Source: CAXBMB01 sp052078155
GTDB taxonomy: Bacteria; Pseudomonadota; Alphaproteobacteria; Kiloniellales; DSM-21159
Assembly: GCA_052078155.1 (NCBI GenBank)
Contig: JBQJBP010000001.1
Span: 1,798,001-1,862,000 of the forward strand
Length of the DNA: 64,000 bases
Reading direction: 5' to 3'
This document shows, piece by piece, positions 34,861-44,600 of the stretch. The translations under genes and the position numbers were made by a program. The notes under the pieces were generated by a model, which did no database searches, had not been told where the DNA came from, and worked only from the letters and a program-made list of their open reading frames with translations. How positions within the stretch are numbered: the stretch's first letter is position 1; each line of letters begins with the position of its first letter.

Positions 34861-36195
34861 TCACTTGGCTGGCATTTCGTCCAGCACCTCGGCAATGGCG
34901 CGGGCGGTAATGGCAATCTCCTCTTCGGTGTGAACAATGGAAGACAGCGAATGCAGAGTGGCCGAGGGGTTCATGTAGATGCCCTTGTCGAACAGCCGCA
35001 GCGCAAAATCACGGAACTTGATCCGGTCCACGTGACCGCAGAAATCCCGGTAGTCTGTGACTTCGTCCAGATCGGTAAAGAAGATCTGGAACATGGAGTT
35101 CACCCCCTGGCAGACCACTTTCTGCTTGTTATTGCCCGCCGCAACCTTCTGGATCTCAGCCGTCATTTTCTGGCCCAGATCCTTGATCTTGGCAAAACCT
35201 GCCTGCTGGTCAGCCAGCATGGTGGTCAGCATGGTCTTGCAGATGTGCAAAGCCAGTCGACCGGCATTGTGCGTGCCAAAGTGCAGCACCTTGCCCCACT
35301 CCAGGCCCGCCATGATCTCCGCCGACCCGCCAATGGCCGCCATGGGCACACCACCGCCCAGCGCTTTGCCATAGGTCACGATGTCCGGTGTCAGGCCATA
35401 GAGTTCGGCACAGCCGCCCGCTGCCAGCCGGAAGCCTGTCACCGTTTCATCCAGATAGAAAAGCGCGCCGTGGTCTCGGCAAAGCTCCTGCATGCGTTGC
35501 AGATACCCTTCCTTGGGCGGGATCACCCCCATGTTCGACATAACGCCTTCAGTCACCACACAGGCCGTATCACGACCGTGGGTTTCCATGGCCCGTTCCA
35601 GGGCCTCGAAATCGTTCCAGGGCACCACCACCGTGTCGAGCCAGGTTTCTTCCAGAATGCCGGAGCTGTCAGGAATGCGGATGGGGGAATTGGGGTGCCC
35701 CAGCGCAGTCACCGGCTGAGGATTGCTGTTCAGCAGCACAGCATCTGACCAGCCGTGATAGTGCCCTTCGAACTTGATGATCTTTCGACGGCCCGTGTGG
35801 CCGCGGGCCAGCCGGAACGCGGCCATGGCGGCTTCGGTTCCGGTGTTGGCAAAACGAATCTTTTCCACATGGGGCAGCAGGTTGACCAGGATCTCGGCCA
35901 CCTCCACTTCAACTTCCAGCGCCGTGGCAAAGTGGGTGCCGCGAGCGACTTCCCGCGTGACCGTTTCAACAATGGCCGGATGCGCATGACCCAGCGGCAA
36001 TGCCCCAAAAGCCATCATCCAGTCGATGTACTCCCGGCCGTCCACGTCATAGAGGCGGGTGCCCTCACCGTGGGACATGTAGCGTGGTGTGGTGCCGAAA
36101 GCCGCCGGACCACGGGAGGCTGAAGACACCCCCTCCACCAAGACCTTCATGCCCCGCTCAAACAGAGCCTGGGAAACGCCACCTGCTTCCGCCAT
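34861..36195 (-). CDS. Class III aminotransferase, glutamate-1-semialdehyde aminomutase-like
   Basis: A PLP enzyme of about 445 residues. The PLP lysine is Lys277, within VTYGKALGGGVPMAAIGG, a sequence like the HemL/class III signature. The substrate-side segments IDWMMAFGALPLGHAHP and HFGTHNAGRLAL also fit. The protein is close to glutamate-1-semialdehyde aminomutase in layout, but alphaproteobacteria make 5-aminolevulinate by HemA from glycine and succinyl-CoA, so haem synthesis is unlikely here. More probable is transamination of an amino acid or amine. It is divergent from a PuuR-like regulator and followed by a ProC-like reductase. The start at 36195 is set by AGGA nine bases upstream; 36201 and 36204 are alternatives. 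Confidence 0.75.
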   Translation of the reverse strand: MAEAGGVSQALFERGMKVLVEGVSSASRGPAAFGTTPRYMSHGEGTRLYDVDGREYIDWMMAFGALPLGHAHPAIVETVTREVARGTHFATALEVEVEVAEILVNLLPHVEKIRFANTGTEAAMAAFRLARGHTGRRKIIKFEGHYHGWSDAVLLNSNPQPVTALGHPNSPIRIPDSSGILEETWLDTVVVPWNDFEALERAMETHGRDTACVVTEGVMSNMGVIPPKEGYLQRMQELCRDHGALFYLDETVTGFRLAAGGCAELYGLTPDIVTYGKALGGGVPMAAIGGSAEIMAGLEWGKVLHFGTHNAGRLALHICKTMLTTMLADQQAGFAKIKDLGQKMTAEIQKVAAGNNKQKVVCQGVNSMFQIFFTDLDEVTDYRDFCGHVDRIKFRDFALRLFDKGIYMNPSATLHSLSSIVHTEEEIAITARAIAEVLDEMPAK

Positions 36196-36201
36196 CGTCA
36201 T

Positions 36202-36435
36202 CAATCCTCATTGGGGCGCGTTGTTGAAACGCGCTTCTGAAAAGCCTGTTCCACCTCGAAGACAGCTTCCAATTGTTGAAGAAATCTCTGCGGTGAAACC
36301 AAATCCGCACAAATTGTTATTATAGGAACATCAAGCTGTCAATCAGAACTATTCGTTTCTTTGTGCTGTGGGCTGTGCTATGGCAAAAGCGAACTCCAAG
36401 CTTCTTTTTTGCCCCTAAATGAAGATCAGGTGCCT
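36202..36435. promoter_or_regulatory. Divergent promoter region between the aminotransferase and its likely regulator
   Basis: This 230-base gap must serve both genes. On the minus strand, TATAAT lies at about 36319-36324 (TATAAT as read 5'-3' on minus), but no -35 box with the right 16-18 spacing is clear. Two similar AATTGTT half-sites (near 36272 and 36313) could be regulator sites. Confidence 0.35.
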
Positions 36436-37116
36436 GTGACAGTTTCCATCAAAGACCCCACTGCCAGCTCCACGGCCAACAAAGCCGCAAACAAGGCTGC
36501 CAACAGCGCCCTGACGAGTGACCTGAGCCGGGAGCGGCAGCACGATCTGGAACATGCCGCCCTGTCCCAGCGCATTCTGCAATGGCGCAGGGAGCGGAAC
36601 CTGAGCCAGGCCGAACTGGCGGAAAAAGCAGGTTTTGCGCGCTCAACCCTGTCAAAAATTGAAAACGGTCAGCTGTCGCCTACCTTTGAAATTCTGCTGA
36701 AGCTGGCCAAAGGCTTCGAGGTGGACATCACCTCCCTGCTGGCCAGCGATCCCAAACCTGGCCTGGCCGGACGCCTGTGCATCGACCGGGGCGATGGCGA
36801 AGCCAGACTCACCGACGCCAACAATCGCCTGATTCCCCTTGCCAGAGAGTTCAAAGACAAAAAGCTGCAGAGCTTTGTGGTGGAGTTCACCTGTTTTGAT
36901 CTGACGGACTTTGGCCCCTGGAACAGCCATGAAACGGAAGATCTTCTTTATGTGCTCTCCGGTGAACTGGAGTTCCACAGCGAAGGCTACGAGACCGTCA
37001 GGCTGACGGCGGGACAGAGCCTCTACTACGATGGCCGCATGCGCCACGCCTGCCTCTCCGTGGGCGAGGAGGTCTGTCGCTGCCTCTATGCCTTTGCCAA
37101 TCCAGAGACCACCTGA
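36436..37116 (+). CDS. XRE-cupin transcription factor (PuuR-like)
   Basis: A repressor-type protein with an N-terminal low-complexity stretch of ANKA repeats and a helix-turn-helix (AALSQRILQWRRERNLSQAE, then KIENGQLSPTFEILLKLAKG) at about residues 44-97. A cupin domain follows (WNSHETEDLLYVLSGELEFHSEG, about 160-185). E. coli PuuR has the same two-domain make-up, and such proteins sense small amine or amino-acid ligands through the cupin part. It probably regulates the diverging aminotransferase-reductase pair. The GTG at 36436 is the preferred start; the frame remains open to 36361. Confidence 0.8.
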   Translation: MTVSIKDPTASSTANKAANKAANSALTSDLSRERQHDLEHAALSQRILQWRRERNLSQAELAEKAGFARSTLSKIENGQLSPTFEILLKLAKGFEVDITSLLASDPKPGLAGRLCIDRGDGEARLTDANNRLIPLAREFKDKKLQSFVVEFTCFDLTDFGPWNSHETEDLLYVLSGELEFHSEGYETVRLTAGQSLYYDGRMRHACLSVGEEVCRCLYAFANPETT

Positions 37117-37230
37117 GCCTGCCGGATTTGTTTGGGCCAATCCGATTCACCTGCAGCCCCTTGGCAGAGGGGGCGAAAGGCAGCGGTTGTCAGCAGAAAC
37201 AGATCCTCACCCGAAGCGGACTAGGAAGCA

Positions 37231-38499
37231 ATGAGCCCGGGCAGTAGTCTTGGGACCATGACAGATCAGACCTCCCCCCGCTCAACCCAGACCTTCAGCA
37301 TCAAAGAAGCCCGCCGGCTTGTCCTGGCCGCGCAGGGCTTCCTGCCCTCCCGACGGGGGCTCAAACGCCCAGACCGCCGGCATCTGGATGAAGTGCTGTC
37401 GCGACTGGGACTGCTGCAGATTGACAGCGTCAACGTCCTGGCCCGCGCCCACTACATGCCGCTTTATTCCCGGCTGGGGCCTTACGCGCATGACCTGCTG
37501 GACAAGGCCGCCTTTTCGGCCAAAGGCCCCAAACGCTACTTCGAGTACTGGGCACATGAGGCTTCCATCCTGCCAGTGGAAAGCCAACCCCTGCTGCGCT
37601 GGCGCATGGAAGGTGCCCACCGGGGCGACTATGTCTGGGGCGGGGTCAAGCGCTTTGCCGATGAAAATCCTGACAAGGTCAAACTGGTGCTGGAGGAAAT
37701 CAAACAGCGCGGGGCTCTTGGCACATCGGACCTGGAAAAGAAGGACAAGCGCAACGGCCCCTGGTGGGGCTGGGACGGCGGTAAGATCGCCCTGGAATGG
37801 CTGTTCTGGACCGGGCAAATCACCGCTGCCTCCCGCCGGTCTTTCGAGCGTCTGTATGACCTGCCGGAACGGGTGATCCCCGGTGACATCATGGCGCTGC
37901 CGACCCCCTCCCCGGCTGAGGCCAAGCGAGAGCTGCTGCGTAAATCTGCCAAAGCCCTGGGGGTGGCGACCGAAAAGGACCTGCGGGACTACTACCGCCT
38001 GTCGCCAGCGGATTCCAAACCCCACATTGCCGAACTGCTGGAAAAGGGAGAACTGGAAGAAGTCCGTGTGGAGAGCTGGGACAAACCCGCATATCTCTGG
38101 CCGGACTCAAGACTGCCGGGCCGCGCCAGTTGCGCTGCGCTCTTGTCCCCTTTTGACCCTTTGGTGTGGGAGCGCGCCCGCAGTGAGCGGCTGTTCGACT
38201 TCCACTACCGCATTGAAATCTATACCCCGGCGCACAAGCGGCAATATGGCTACTATGTTCTGCCTTTCCTGCAGGGCGACACCATGGCGGCCCGCCTGGA
38301 TCTGAAGGCCCACAGGCAAGACGGTACCCTGCAGGTTCTGGCCAGCCACAAGGAACCGAAGGCCAAGAGCGATAAAGTCGTGGCAGGACTGACGACGGAA
38401 CTGCAGCAGCTTGCCCGATGGCTGGGCCTGCCCAGGATCGAAGTTTTTGACAAGGGCGACCTTGCCCCCGCCCTGAAAAGAGAAATGCTTCAGGTCTAA
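37231..38499 (+). CDS. YcaQ-family DNA glycosylase (AlkX-type, winged helix)
   Basis: A protein of 422 residues of the HTH_42 family. E. coli YcaQ cuts damaged bases from interstrand DNA crosslinks and from N7-alkylpurines. The key Q-hydrophobic-D motif is visible as Q63-I64-D65 in LGLLQIDSVNV. The rest shows the usual run of winged-helix repeats: FEYWAHEASILPVESQPLLR, then GKIALEWLFWTGQITAASRR. The C-terminal FHYRIEIYTPAHKRQYGYYV matches the last domain. Its length is close to E. coli YcaQ (410). ATG at 37231 with AGGA five bases upstream. It would protect against alkylating agents, but the lesion is not known. Confidence 0.82.
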   Translation: MSPGSSLGTMTDQTSPRSTQTFSIKEARRLVLAAQGFLPSRRGLKRPDRRHLDEVLSRLGLLQIDSVNVLARAHYMPLYSRLGPYAHDLLDKAAFSAKGPKRYFEYWAHEASILPVESQPLLRWRMEGAHRGDYVWGGVKRFADENPDKVKLVLEEIKQRGALGTSDLEKKDKRNGPWWGWDGGKIALEWLFWTGQITAASRRSFERLYDLPERVIPGDIMALPTPSPAEAKRELLRKSAKALGVATEKDLRDYYRLSPADSKPHIAELLEKGELEEVRVESWDKPAYLWPDSRLPGRASCAALLSPFDPLVWERARSERLFDFHYRIEIYTPAHKRQYGYYVLPFLQGDTMAARLDLKAHRQDGTLQVLASHKEPKAKSDKVVAGLTTELQQLARWLGLPRIEVFDKGDLAPALKREMLQV

Positions 38500-38511
38500 G
38501 TGGATAAAGCC

Positions 38512-40053
38512 CTACAGGCCGGTAATGCGAACCGCTGCCTGACGGGTGAAGGGACAGAGCGCCAAATACTCGTAGCTCAGCCCGCGCTGGGCGACCAGTT
38601 CCTGAAAGGCCTTGTACTCATGCTCTTCCCAGGTCTTGTAGCCAAAATACTCATCAAACACCAAAATGGAGCCGACCTGCAGGCGATCCCCCAGGTGCTC
38701 AAAGATGGTGCGGGTTGAACTGTAGAGATCACAGTCAATGTTCATGAACTTGACCGGACCCGACTGGGCCTGCACGAACCCCGGCAAACTGTCGTCAAAC
38801 CAGCCATCAATCAGGGTGACATGATCGGGCACCTTGGGTCGAACCCCGGATGTGCTGTAGTCATCCAGCCCCACATCATCGAACCAGTGTCCGGGCAAAC
38901 CTTCAAAGGAATCAAAGCCAAAGACAGGTCCTGCGTGCCACCCGGCGATCTGTCGCAAGGAGCGCCCGGTATAGACGCCAAACTCCAGAACCAGCCCTTC
39001 CACCGGTTCGGATGCGTCATAGCTGCGCTTGAGCAGTGCCGTTTTAAAGCCCGTTCCCGGAATGCTCTGTCCCTGGCGATCTTCCTGCTGACGGCGATAA
39101 CACTGGGCCTGCCAGACAGCTTCCAGATGGGGGGCCTGAGCGGCCTCCTGTCGGGCCTGCTCTTCCTGTCCCTGTTCTGACAGCAACACGGCCAGATAAA
39201 CCCGGGCCAGCCCCAGCGCCGGGTCGATCTCCAGCGCCTGTCGGAAACAGGCTTCAGCCCCGGCAAAATCCATCAGATCATAGCGGCACAGCCCCTTTTG
39301 CCAGGCCGCAACGGCCAAACCAGGGTCAGCGTCCAGAGCGAGATCACAGGCCTGCTCGGCCTCTTCTACCCGCCCCAGATCGGCCAGCGCTGTTGAGATG
39401 TTGTGCTGAGCCTGCGCCCGCAGTCCCGGATCAGCTGCTGCCGCCTGCAGAACCGCCAGAGCATCTTCCGGTCTCCCGGCACTGACCAGCGTAGAACCCA
39501 TTGCCATCTGAACCGAAAGATCCTGGGGATGGGCCTGTTGCAAGCGATGCAGAAGATCCAGCGCTTCCTTGAAATCCCGGCGGTTGTGCAGCATCTCGGC
39601 CAGCGAAAACAGAGCCTGAGGGTGCGTTGGCTGCACGGCAAGCAAAGCCCGGTAGCTTTCCTCCATGCCTGCCAGGTCCCCGGCCATCCGTTGCATCTGC
39701 GCCAGATTGCCAAGCATTTCCGGATCGCCCGGACGGGCGGTCAATCCCTTGCGGGCCAGCTTGTACCCGGCTTCGCGCTGGCCCGACTGAAAGAGGCACA
39801 ATCCCAGATAATGCGTGGCTTGGGGCTGGCCCGGCTGTTGTTGCAGAAACCGACGATAAAGCTGTTCCGCCTGTTTCAGGTTACCGCGCTGATGAAGCGC
39901 CATGGCTTGTTGCAAAGTGGGCTGAAGCACAAATTCATCCTGTGGAAGGGTGGGGCAGGCTTTGGTCAGGGCCTCTGCGTGATCCTGCAGACAAGAAAAA
40001 AAGAAGGGATCGTTCCCCCTAGCACGAGGCCCTGCCGGGACAGTGTGCTTCAT
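38512..40053 (-). CDS. TPR-repeat protein fused to a TylF-like methyltransferase
   Basis: A 513-residue fusion. Residues about 33-300 form tandem tetratricopeptide repeats (QRGNLKQAEQLYRRFLQQQ; RPGDPEMLGNLAQMQRMAG; ADPGLRAQAQHNISTALADLG), a protein-binding superhelix. The C-terminal part (about 335-513) is a class I SAM methyltransferase of the TylF/MycF-like or methyltransferase_24 group: LEFGVYTGRSLRQIAGW, then FGFDSFEGLPGHW, and NIDCDLYSSTRTIFEHL, with the acidic metal-binding triad. TylF-type enzymes O-methylate sugars. The substrate here is unknown; the TPR part may dock it on a partner protein. It meets the YcaQ gene tail to tail, 12 bases away. Confidence 0.78.
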   Translation of the reverse strand: MKHTVPAGPRARGNDPFFFSCLQDHAEALTKACPTLPQDEFVLQPTLQQAMALHQRGNLKQAEQLYRRFLQQQPGQPQATHYLGLCLFQSGQREAGYKLARKGLTARPGDPEMLGNLAQMQRMAGDLAGMEESYRALLAVQPTHPQALFSLAEMLHNRRDFKEALDLLHRLQQAHPQDLSVQMAMGSTLVSAGRPEDALAVLQAAAADPGLRAQAQHNISTALADLGRVEEAEQACDLALDADPGLAVAAWQKGLCRYDLMDFAGAEACFRQALEIDPALGLARVYLAVLLSEQGQEEQARQEAAQAPHLEAVWQAQCYRRQQEDRQGQSIPGTGFKTALLKRSYDASEPVEGLVLEFGVYTGRSLRQIAGWHAGPVFGFDSFEGLPGHWFDDVGLDDYSTSGVRPKVPDHVTLIDGWFDDSLPGFVQAQSGPVKFMNIDCDLYSSTRTIFEHLGDRLQVGSILVFDEYFGYKTWEEHEYKAFQELVAQRGLSYEYLALCPFTRQAAVRITGL

Positions 40054-40425
40054 ATAGGTAATGCCGTTTGCTTATGCAGGCGCTTTGTCGCTCCAGCTGA
40101 AAATTCTCTGCCCTCATCCAAAACCCACTGGTCATCGTAGAAACCAGCGGGTCGAAGAAACGTGAAGGCAAAGCGCTTCTGTATGCCCTGAAAAAGCTCT
40201 AAATTAGGGGAACCATAGAAGAAGGGCAGCAGAATACCTGCCGAACAGTAGCTTTTTGTGCCCCTGGTTCAACTCACTGTTCTGGGACAAAGCAACTTGT
40301 TTTATTGGCAGAGAACCAACATTTCTGTGAATGTCTGACAAAAGGGAAGCCGCCCCCCTTCCTGACGACGAAACCAAGACTCGCCGAGTGCGGCCCGGTC
40401 CCGTTTTTCTATTAGGAGAGATACC
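40054..40425. other. Intergenic region upstream of the RND efflux genes
   Basis: The flanking genes diverge, so two promoters are expected here. A hairpin with arms CCCACTGGT/ACCAGCGGG (40124-40151, one mismatch) is present. AGGAG at 40414-40418 is the ribosome site of the adaptor gene. No gene is seen. Confidence 0.4.
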
Positions 40426-41643
40426 CTGTCCCCCCGGTTTTTCCTTTCACCCGCTCGTAACGCTGCCCCTGTCAGCACTCTGCTGAGCCTCAAATCTCTG
40501 TCTGCACCGCTGCGCAGCTGTCTGTTCCTGATGGCTGTCCTGCTGTTGCAGACCGCTGCTTTGTCCCAGAAAAGCTGGGCACAGGGGGCAAGCAACGTTG
40601 TGGTGGATGAAGTGCGCATGGCCCCCCTGCTGCAGACCACTCCTGTTATCGGCCGGCTGGTGGCCCAGGACGGCGGGGAAGTGGCCGCGCGCATCAGTGG
40701 GGCTGTCGAAAAGGTCTATGTCTCTATCGGGCAGGAAGTGGCTGAAGGAGAAGTGCTGGCGCTGATCGATGATGCCGTCATCGCGGCCCGCCGGGATCTG
40801 GCCGAAGCCAAACAATCCGCCGCTGAGGCCGCGGTCCGTTCCCGCCGCGCGGGCCTGAAAATCGTGCGTCAGGAGCTGGAGAGGATCAAGGGACTGAAAT
40901 CCTCTGCCGCGTTCAGTCAGGCCCGTTTTGAGGATCAACAGGCGACCGTCGCCAAGGCAGAAGCCGAACTGATCGAGGTGGAGCATATTCTGACCCAGGC
41001 CAAGGCGGAACTGGACCTTGCCGAGCTCAATCTCTTTTACACCGAAGTGCGCTCCAGCTACCCCGGCATCATCACCCGCAAGCACACCTCTTCCGGTGCT
41101 TACGTGAATGTGGGCGACCCGGTGGTTTCCATGGTATCCAACAGCGACCTGGAAATTGAAGCCGACATGCCGTTCAAACTGCTGCGGGGGGTGCGCACGG
41201 GAACCGAATTGCAGCTTCAACTGGCTGACGGCAGCCGCCATTCCGCGTCAGTGCGCGCCATCGTGCCGGATGAGAACCCGCTGACCCGGACCCGTGCCGT
41301 GCGTTTCACCCCCAATTTCGAAGCCACCAGCATGGGGCTGGCCCCCGGACAAAGTGCCACTCTGCAGGTTCCGGTCGGCTCTTCCCGCGAAGTACTGACC
41401 GTGGCGAAAGATGCGGTGGTGCCACAAACCGACGGCAGCATCGTCTTTGTGGCGGAAGCCCAAAAGAACGACGAGGGCGCAACGGTCTACAAGGCGGCAC
41501 CGCGTAAGGTACAGCTGGGCGACGCCCTGGGGGATCGCTTTGAAGTTCTCAGCGGACTGACCAATGGTGACCAGGCAGTGATCCGCGGAAACGAGCGCCT
41601 GCGCCCCGGCGCGGCCTTGAACATCAGCGGAGGCCAGGGATGA
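40426..41643 (+). CDS. RND efflux periplasmic adaptor (membrane fusion protein)
   Basis: The adaptor links the inner-membrane pump to an outer-membrane channel. Its signal peptide ends around SKSWAQG, followed by the barrel and lipoyl parts (TPVIGRLVAQDGGEVAARIS, VYVSIGQEVAEGEVLALID), a coiled-coil hairpin (about VRQELERIKG to AELDLAEL) and the beta-barrel and membrane-proximal domains (AAYVNVGDPVV, IVPDENPLTRTRAVRFTP, LGDRFEVLSGL). The only ATG, 40531, would leave no basic residues before the hydrophobic core, while AGGAG at 40414-40418 lies seven bases before the in-frame CTG at 40426, which gives a proper basic n-region (405 residues). The stop overlaps the pump start in ATGA, so the two are coupled. 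No outer-membrane channel gene is nearby. Confidence 0.83.
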   Translation: MSPRFFLSPARNAAPVSTLLSLKSLSAPLRSCLFLMAVLLLQTAALSQKSWAQGASNVVVDEVRMAPLLQTTPVIGRLVAQDGGEVAARISGAVEKVYVSIGQEVAEGEVLALIDDAVIAARRDLAEAKQSAAEAAVRSRRAGLKIVRQELERIKGLKSSAAFSQARFEDQQATVAKAEAELIEVEHILTQAKAELDLAELNLFYTEVRSSYPGIITRKHTSSGAYVNVGDPVVSMVSNSDLEIEADMPFKLLRGVRTGTELQLQLADGSRHSASVRAIVPDENPLTRTRAVRFTPNFEATSMGLAPGQSATLQVPVGSSREVLTVAKDAVVPQTDGSIVFVAEAQKNDEGATVYKAAPRKVQLGDALGDRFEVLSGLTNGDQAVIRGNERLRPGAALNISGGQG

Positions 41644-44600
41644 ACCTGATCCGCGCCTCCATTGAGCGCCCAATCGCCGTTATCGCTGCGGTTTTCATGG
41701 TGATCATGTTCGGCCTGGTGGCTTTGCAATCCATCCCCATTCAGCTGACGCCTGATGTGAACAGACCGGTGATTTCTGTCACCACTGTCTGGGGAACAGC
41801 CGCCCCGGCAGAGATCGAACGAGAGATCACCAACCGGCAGGAAGAAGTCCTCAAAGGGCTGGAAGGGCTGGTCACCATGACCTCCTCCTCCCAGACGGGG
41901 CGGGCCCGCATCACCCTGGAGTTTGAGGTGGGCACCAATATGGACCGCTCCCTCCTGCTCACAGCCAACCGGCTGGACCGGGTAAGTGGCTATCCGGACG
42001 AAGCCGACGAGCCCACGCTGGACACCTCAGGTTCCGATGACGACCCCATTGCCTGGTTCCAGCTGATCCGGGCAGAAGGGAATGACCGCCCGATATACGA
42101 ATACGGCGATTACGTAAAGGACGTCATCGCGCCCAAGCTGGAGCGGGTCAAAGGGGTGGCTGCCGTCAACTTCTATGGCGGCTCCGAACGGCAGATTGAG
42201 GTGGTGGTGGAGCCCGCCCTCATGGCCCGCTATGGCCTGACTGTCAGCGATCTGGTTTCGGCCCTGCGTCAGGCCAATGTTTCCGCCTCCGCTGGCGATG
42301 TGGACGAAGGCAAGCGCCGCTATGTGGTGCGCACGGAAGGCGAGCTGCAGAGCCTGAGCGAAGTGCGGGACATTGTCGTGCGCTCTCTGCGCAGCGCCGA
42401 TGGCCGTCTGGCCCGTGTAACGGTTAAGGAAATCGCCGATGTCCGCTGGGGGTACAGGAAACCAACCTCTCTCATCCGACAAAACGGCAACCCGGCGCTG
42501 GCCCTTAACACGGTGCGCGAAACCGGGGCCAATGTCATTGAAACCATGGAAGGCATTCGTGCCGCCGTTAAGGATCTCAGCGATAACGAGCTGGCCCGAC
42601 AGGGATTGATCCTCAAACAGGTCTATGACGAAACCGTCTACATCGATTCCTCCATCGAGCTGGTGAACCAGAACATTTATGTCGGCGGGTCGCTGGCAGC
42701 GATCATTCTGTTGCTCTTTCTGCGATCCGGCCGGGCCACTCTGGTGGTTTCCCTGGCGATCCCCGTTTCCGTGATCGGGGCCTTTGTCGCCATGGCGGCA
42801 CTGGGTCGGTCTATCAACGTGATTTCCCTGGCTGGGCTGGCCTTTGCCATCGGCATGGTGGTGGACGCCGCCATTGTGGTGCTGGAGAACATCTTCCGGC
42901 ACCGGGAAGCCGGACACTCCGCCATGGAAGCGGCCTACAAAGGGGCCTCCGAAGTCTGGGGGGCCGTGCTGGTCTCCTCCCTGACGACGGTCATGGTGTT
43001 CATTCCCATTCTGGTGATGGATCTGGAGGTCGGCCAGCTGTTCCGGGATATCGCCGTGGCCATTTCCGTCTCGGTGCTGCTGTCGCTGCTGGTGGCGGTG
43101 ACCGTCATTCCCGCACTGGCCAGCCGTCTGCTGAAAAAGGGAGATGGGAACGACTCTGTCACCCGTCTGCGCCTGCCGGTAATCGATGACATCGCCGACC
43201 GCATGATGGCATTCCTGATGAAGTTCCAGGGCTGGATCATTGCCAAACCGCTGCGCTCCCTGGGGCTGGTCGCCGGTGTCTCTGTGCTGGCAGTGGTCGG
43301 CTCCTGGGCGGCCCTGCCGAAACTGGAATACCTGCCTGACGGCAACCGCAATCTTCTGATCGGCTTCCTCCTGCCCCCGCCCGGTTACAACCTGGACACC
43401 ACGGTTGGCATCGCCAAAGAGATTGAAGCCAATCTGCTGCCCCGCATTGTTGCCGAGGACAGCACAGAAACCATGGGACCGAACGGCCCGCTGATCGAGC
43501 GCTTCTTCTTTGTGGCTTTCCGCGCCAACACCATCCTGGGGATCATTGCCAAGGACCCCAGCAAGGTGAAGGAGATGAAGAAGGTCATCCAGGAAGCCAT
43601 CCCCGATGAGCCTGGCACCTTTGCCTCAGTGCGCCAGCGCTCTTTGTTTGGTCGCAATGCCGGCAGCCGACAGATTGATCTGGAGATCTCCGGCAACACC
43701 CTGGAAGACATCATCCCCGTGGCCCAGCAGGCCATGGGACAGCTGGTGCGTGCCTTCCCGCCACACGAGGGAAATCAGTTCCGCCCCAAACCGGGACTGG
43801 AACTGGGCTCCCCGGAAGTCCGCGTCATCCCCAATCGCCTGGCTTTGGCAGATGCCGGTGTGTCGGCGCGCGAACTGGCCGATACGGTCCAGGCCTTCAA
43901 TGACGGGGTCAGGGTGGCTGAAGTGACCGTGGGCACCAAGCGTGTCGATCTCAGGGTCATGGGACCTGTCGATCAGGTCGATGAGATCCAGGGTATCGGG
44001 GCCCTGCCGGTGGTCACCCGTGACGGGCAGATCCTCCCGGTGACCTCGCTGGCCTCTGTCGAATTCACAGCCGGCCCCACGGAACTGTTCCACAGCGAGC
44101 GACGCCGCACCATCAAGCTGCTGCTTTGGCCGCGTGATGACATTCCGTTGGAAGCTGCCGTCGACAAGCTGAACTCTGAGGTCATCCAGCCCATGGTCGA
44201 GGGGGGGCTGCCCGCCGGCATTCAACTCAATCTCTCCGGGACGGCCGACAAACTCAGCCAGACCTGGGAGGCCATGGTCCTGGATCTGGTTCTGGCCCTT
44301 GTCATTGTCTATCTGGTGATGGCGGTGCTCTTTGAGTCCTTCCTCTATCCGCTGATCATCCTGCTGTCCGTGCCGCTGGCAGCCGCCGGTGGGGTGGCCG
44401 GCCTCTGGCTGGTCAACCTGCAAGTCAACCAACCCCTGGACATGCTGACCCTGCTGGGGTTCGTGATTCTGATCGGCATCGTGGTGAACAACGCCATCCT
44501 GCTGGTTCACCAGACCCTGCATCACCTGCGCATCGACAAGATGGAAGCCACGGCAGCCATCCTGGAGGCCACCCGAAACCGGGTGCGTCCCATCTACATG

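Noticed and set aside
34861..36195. Calling the aminotransferase hemL (glutamate-1-semialdehyde aminomutase)
   Set aside because: Similarity is real, but the organism group makes 5-aminolevulinate by the HemA route, and the neighbours point to amino acid or amine metabolism.
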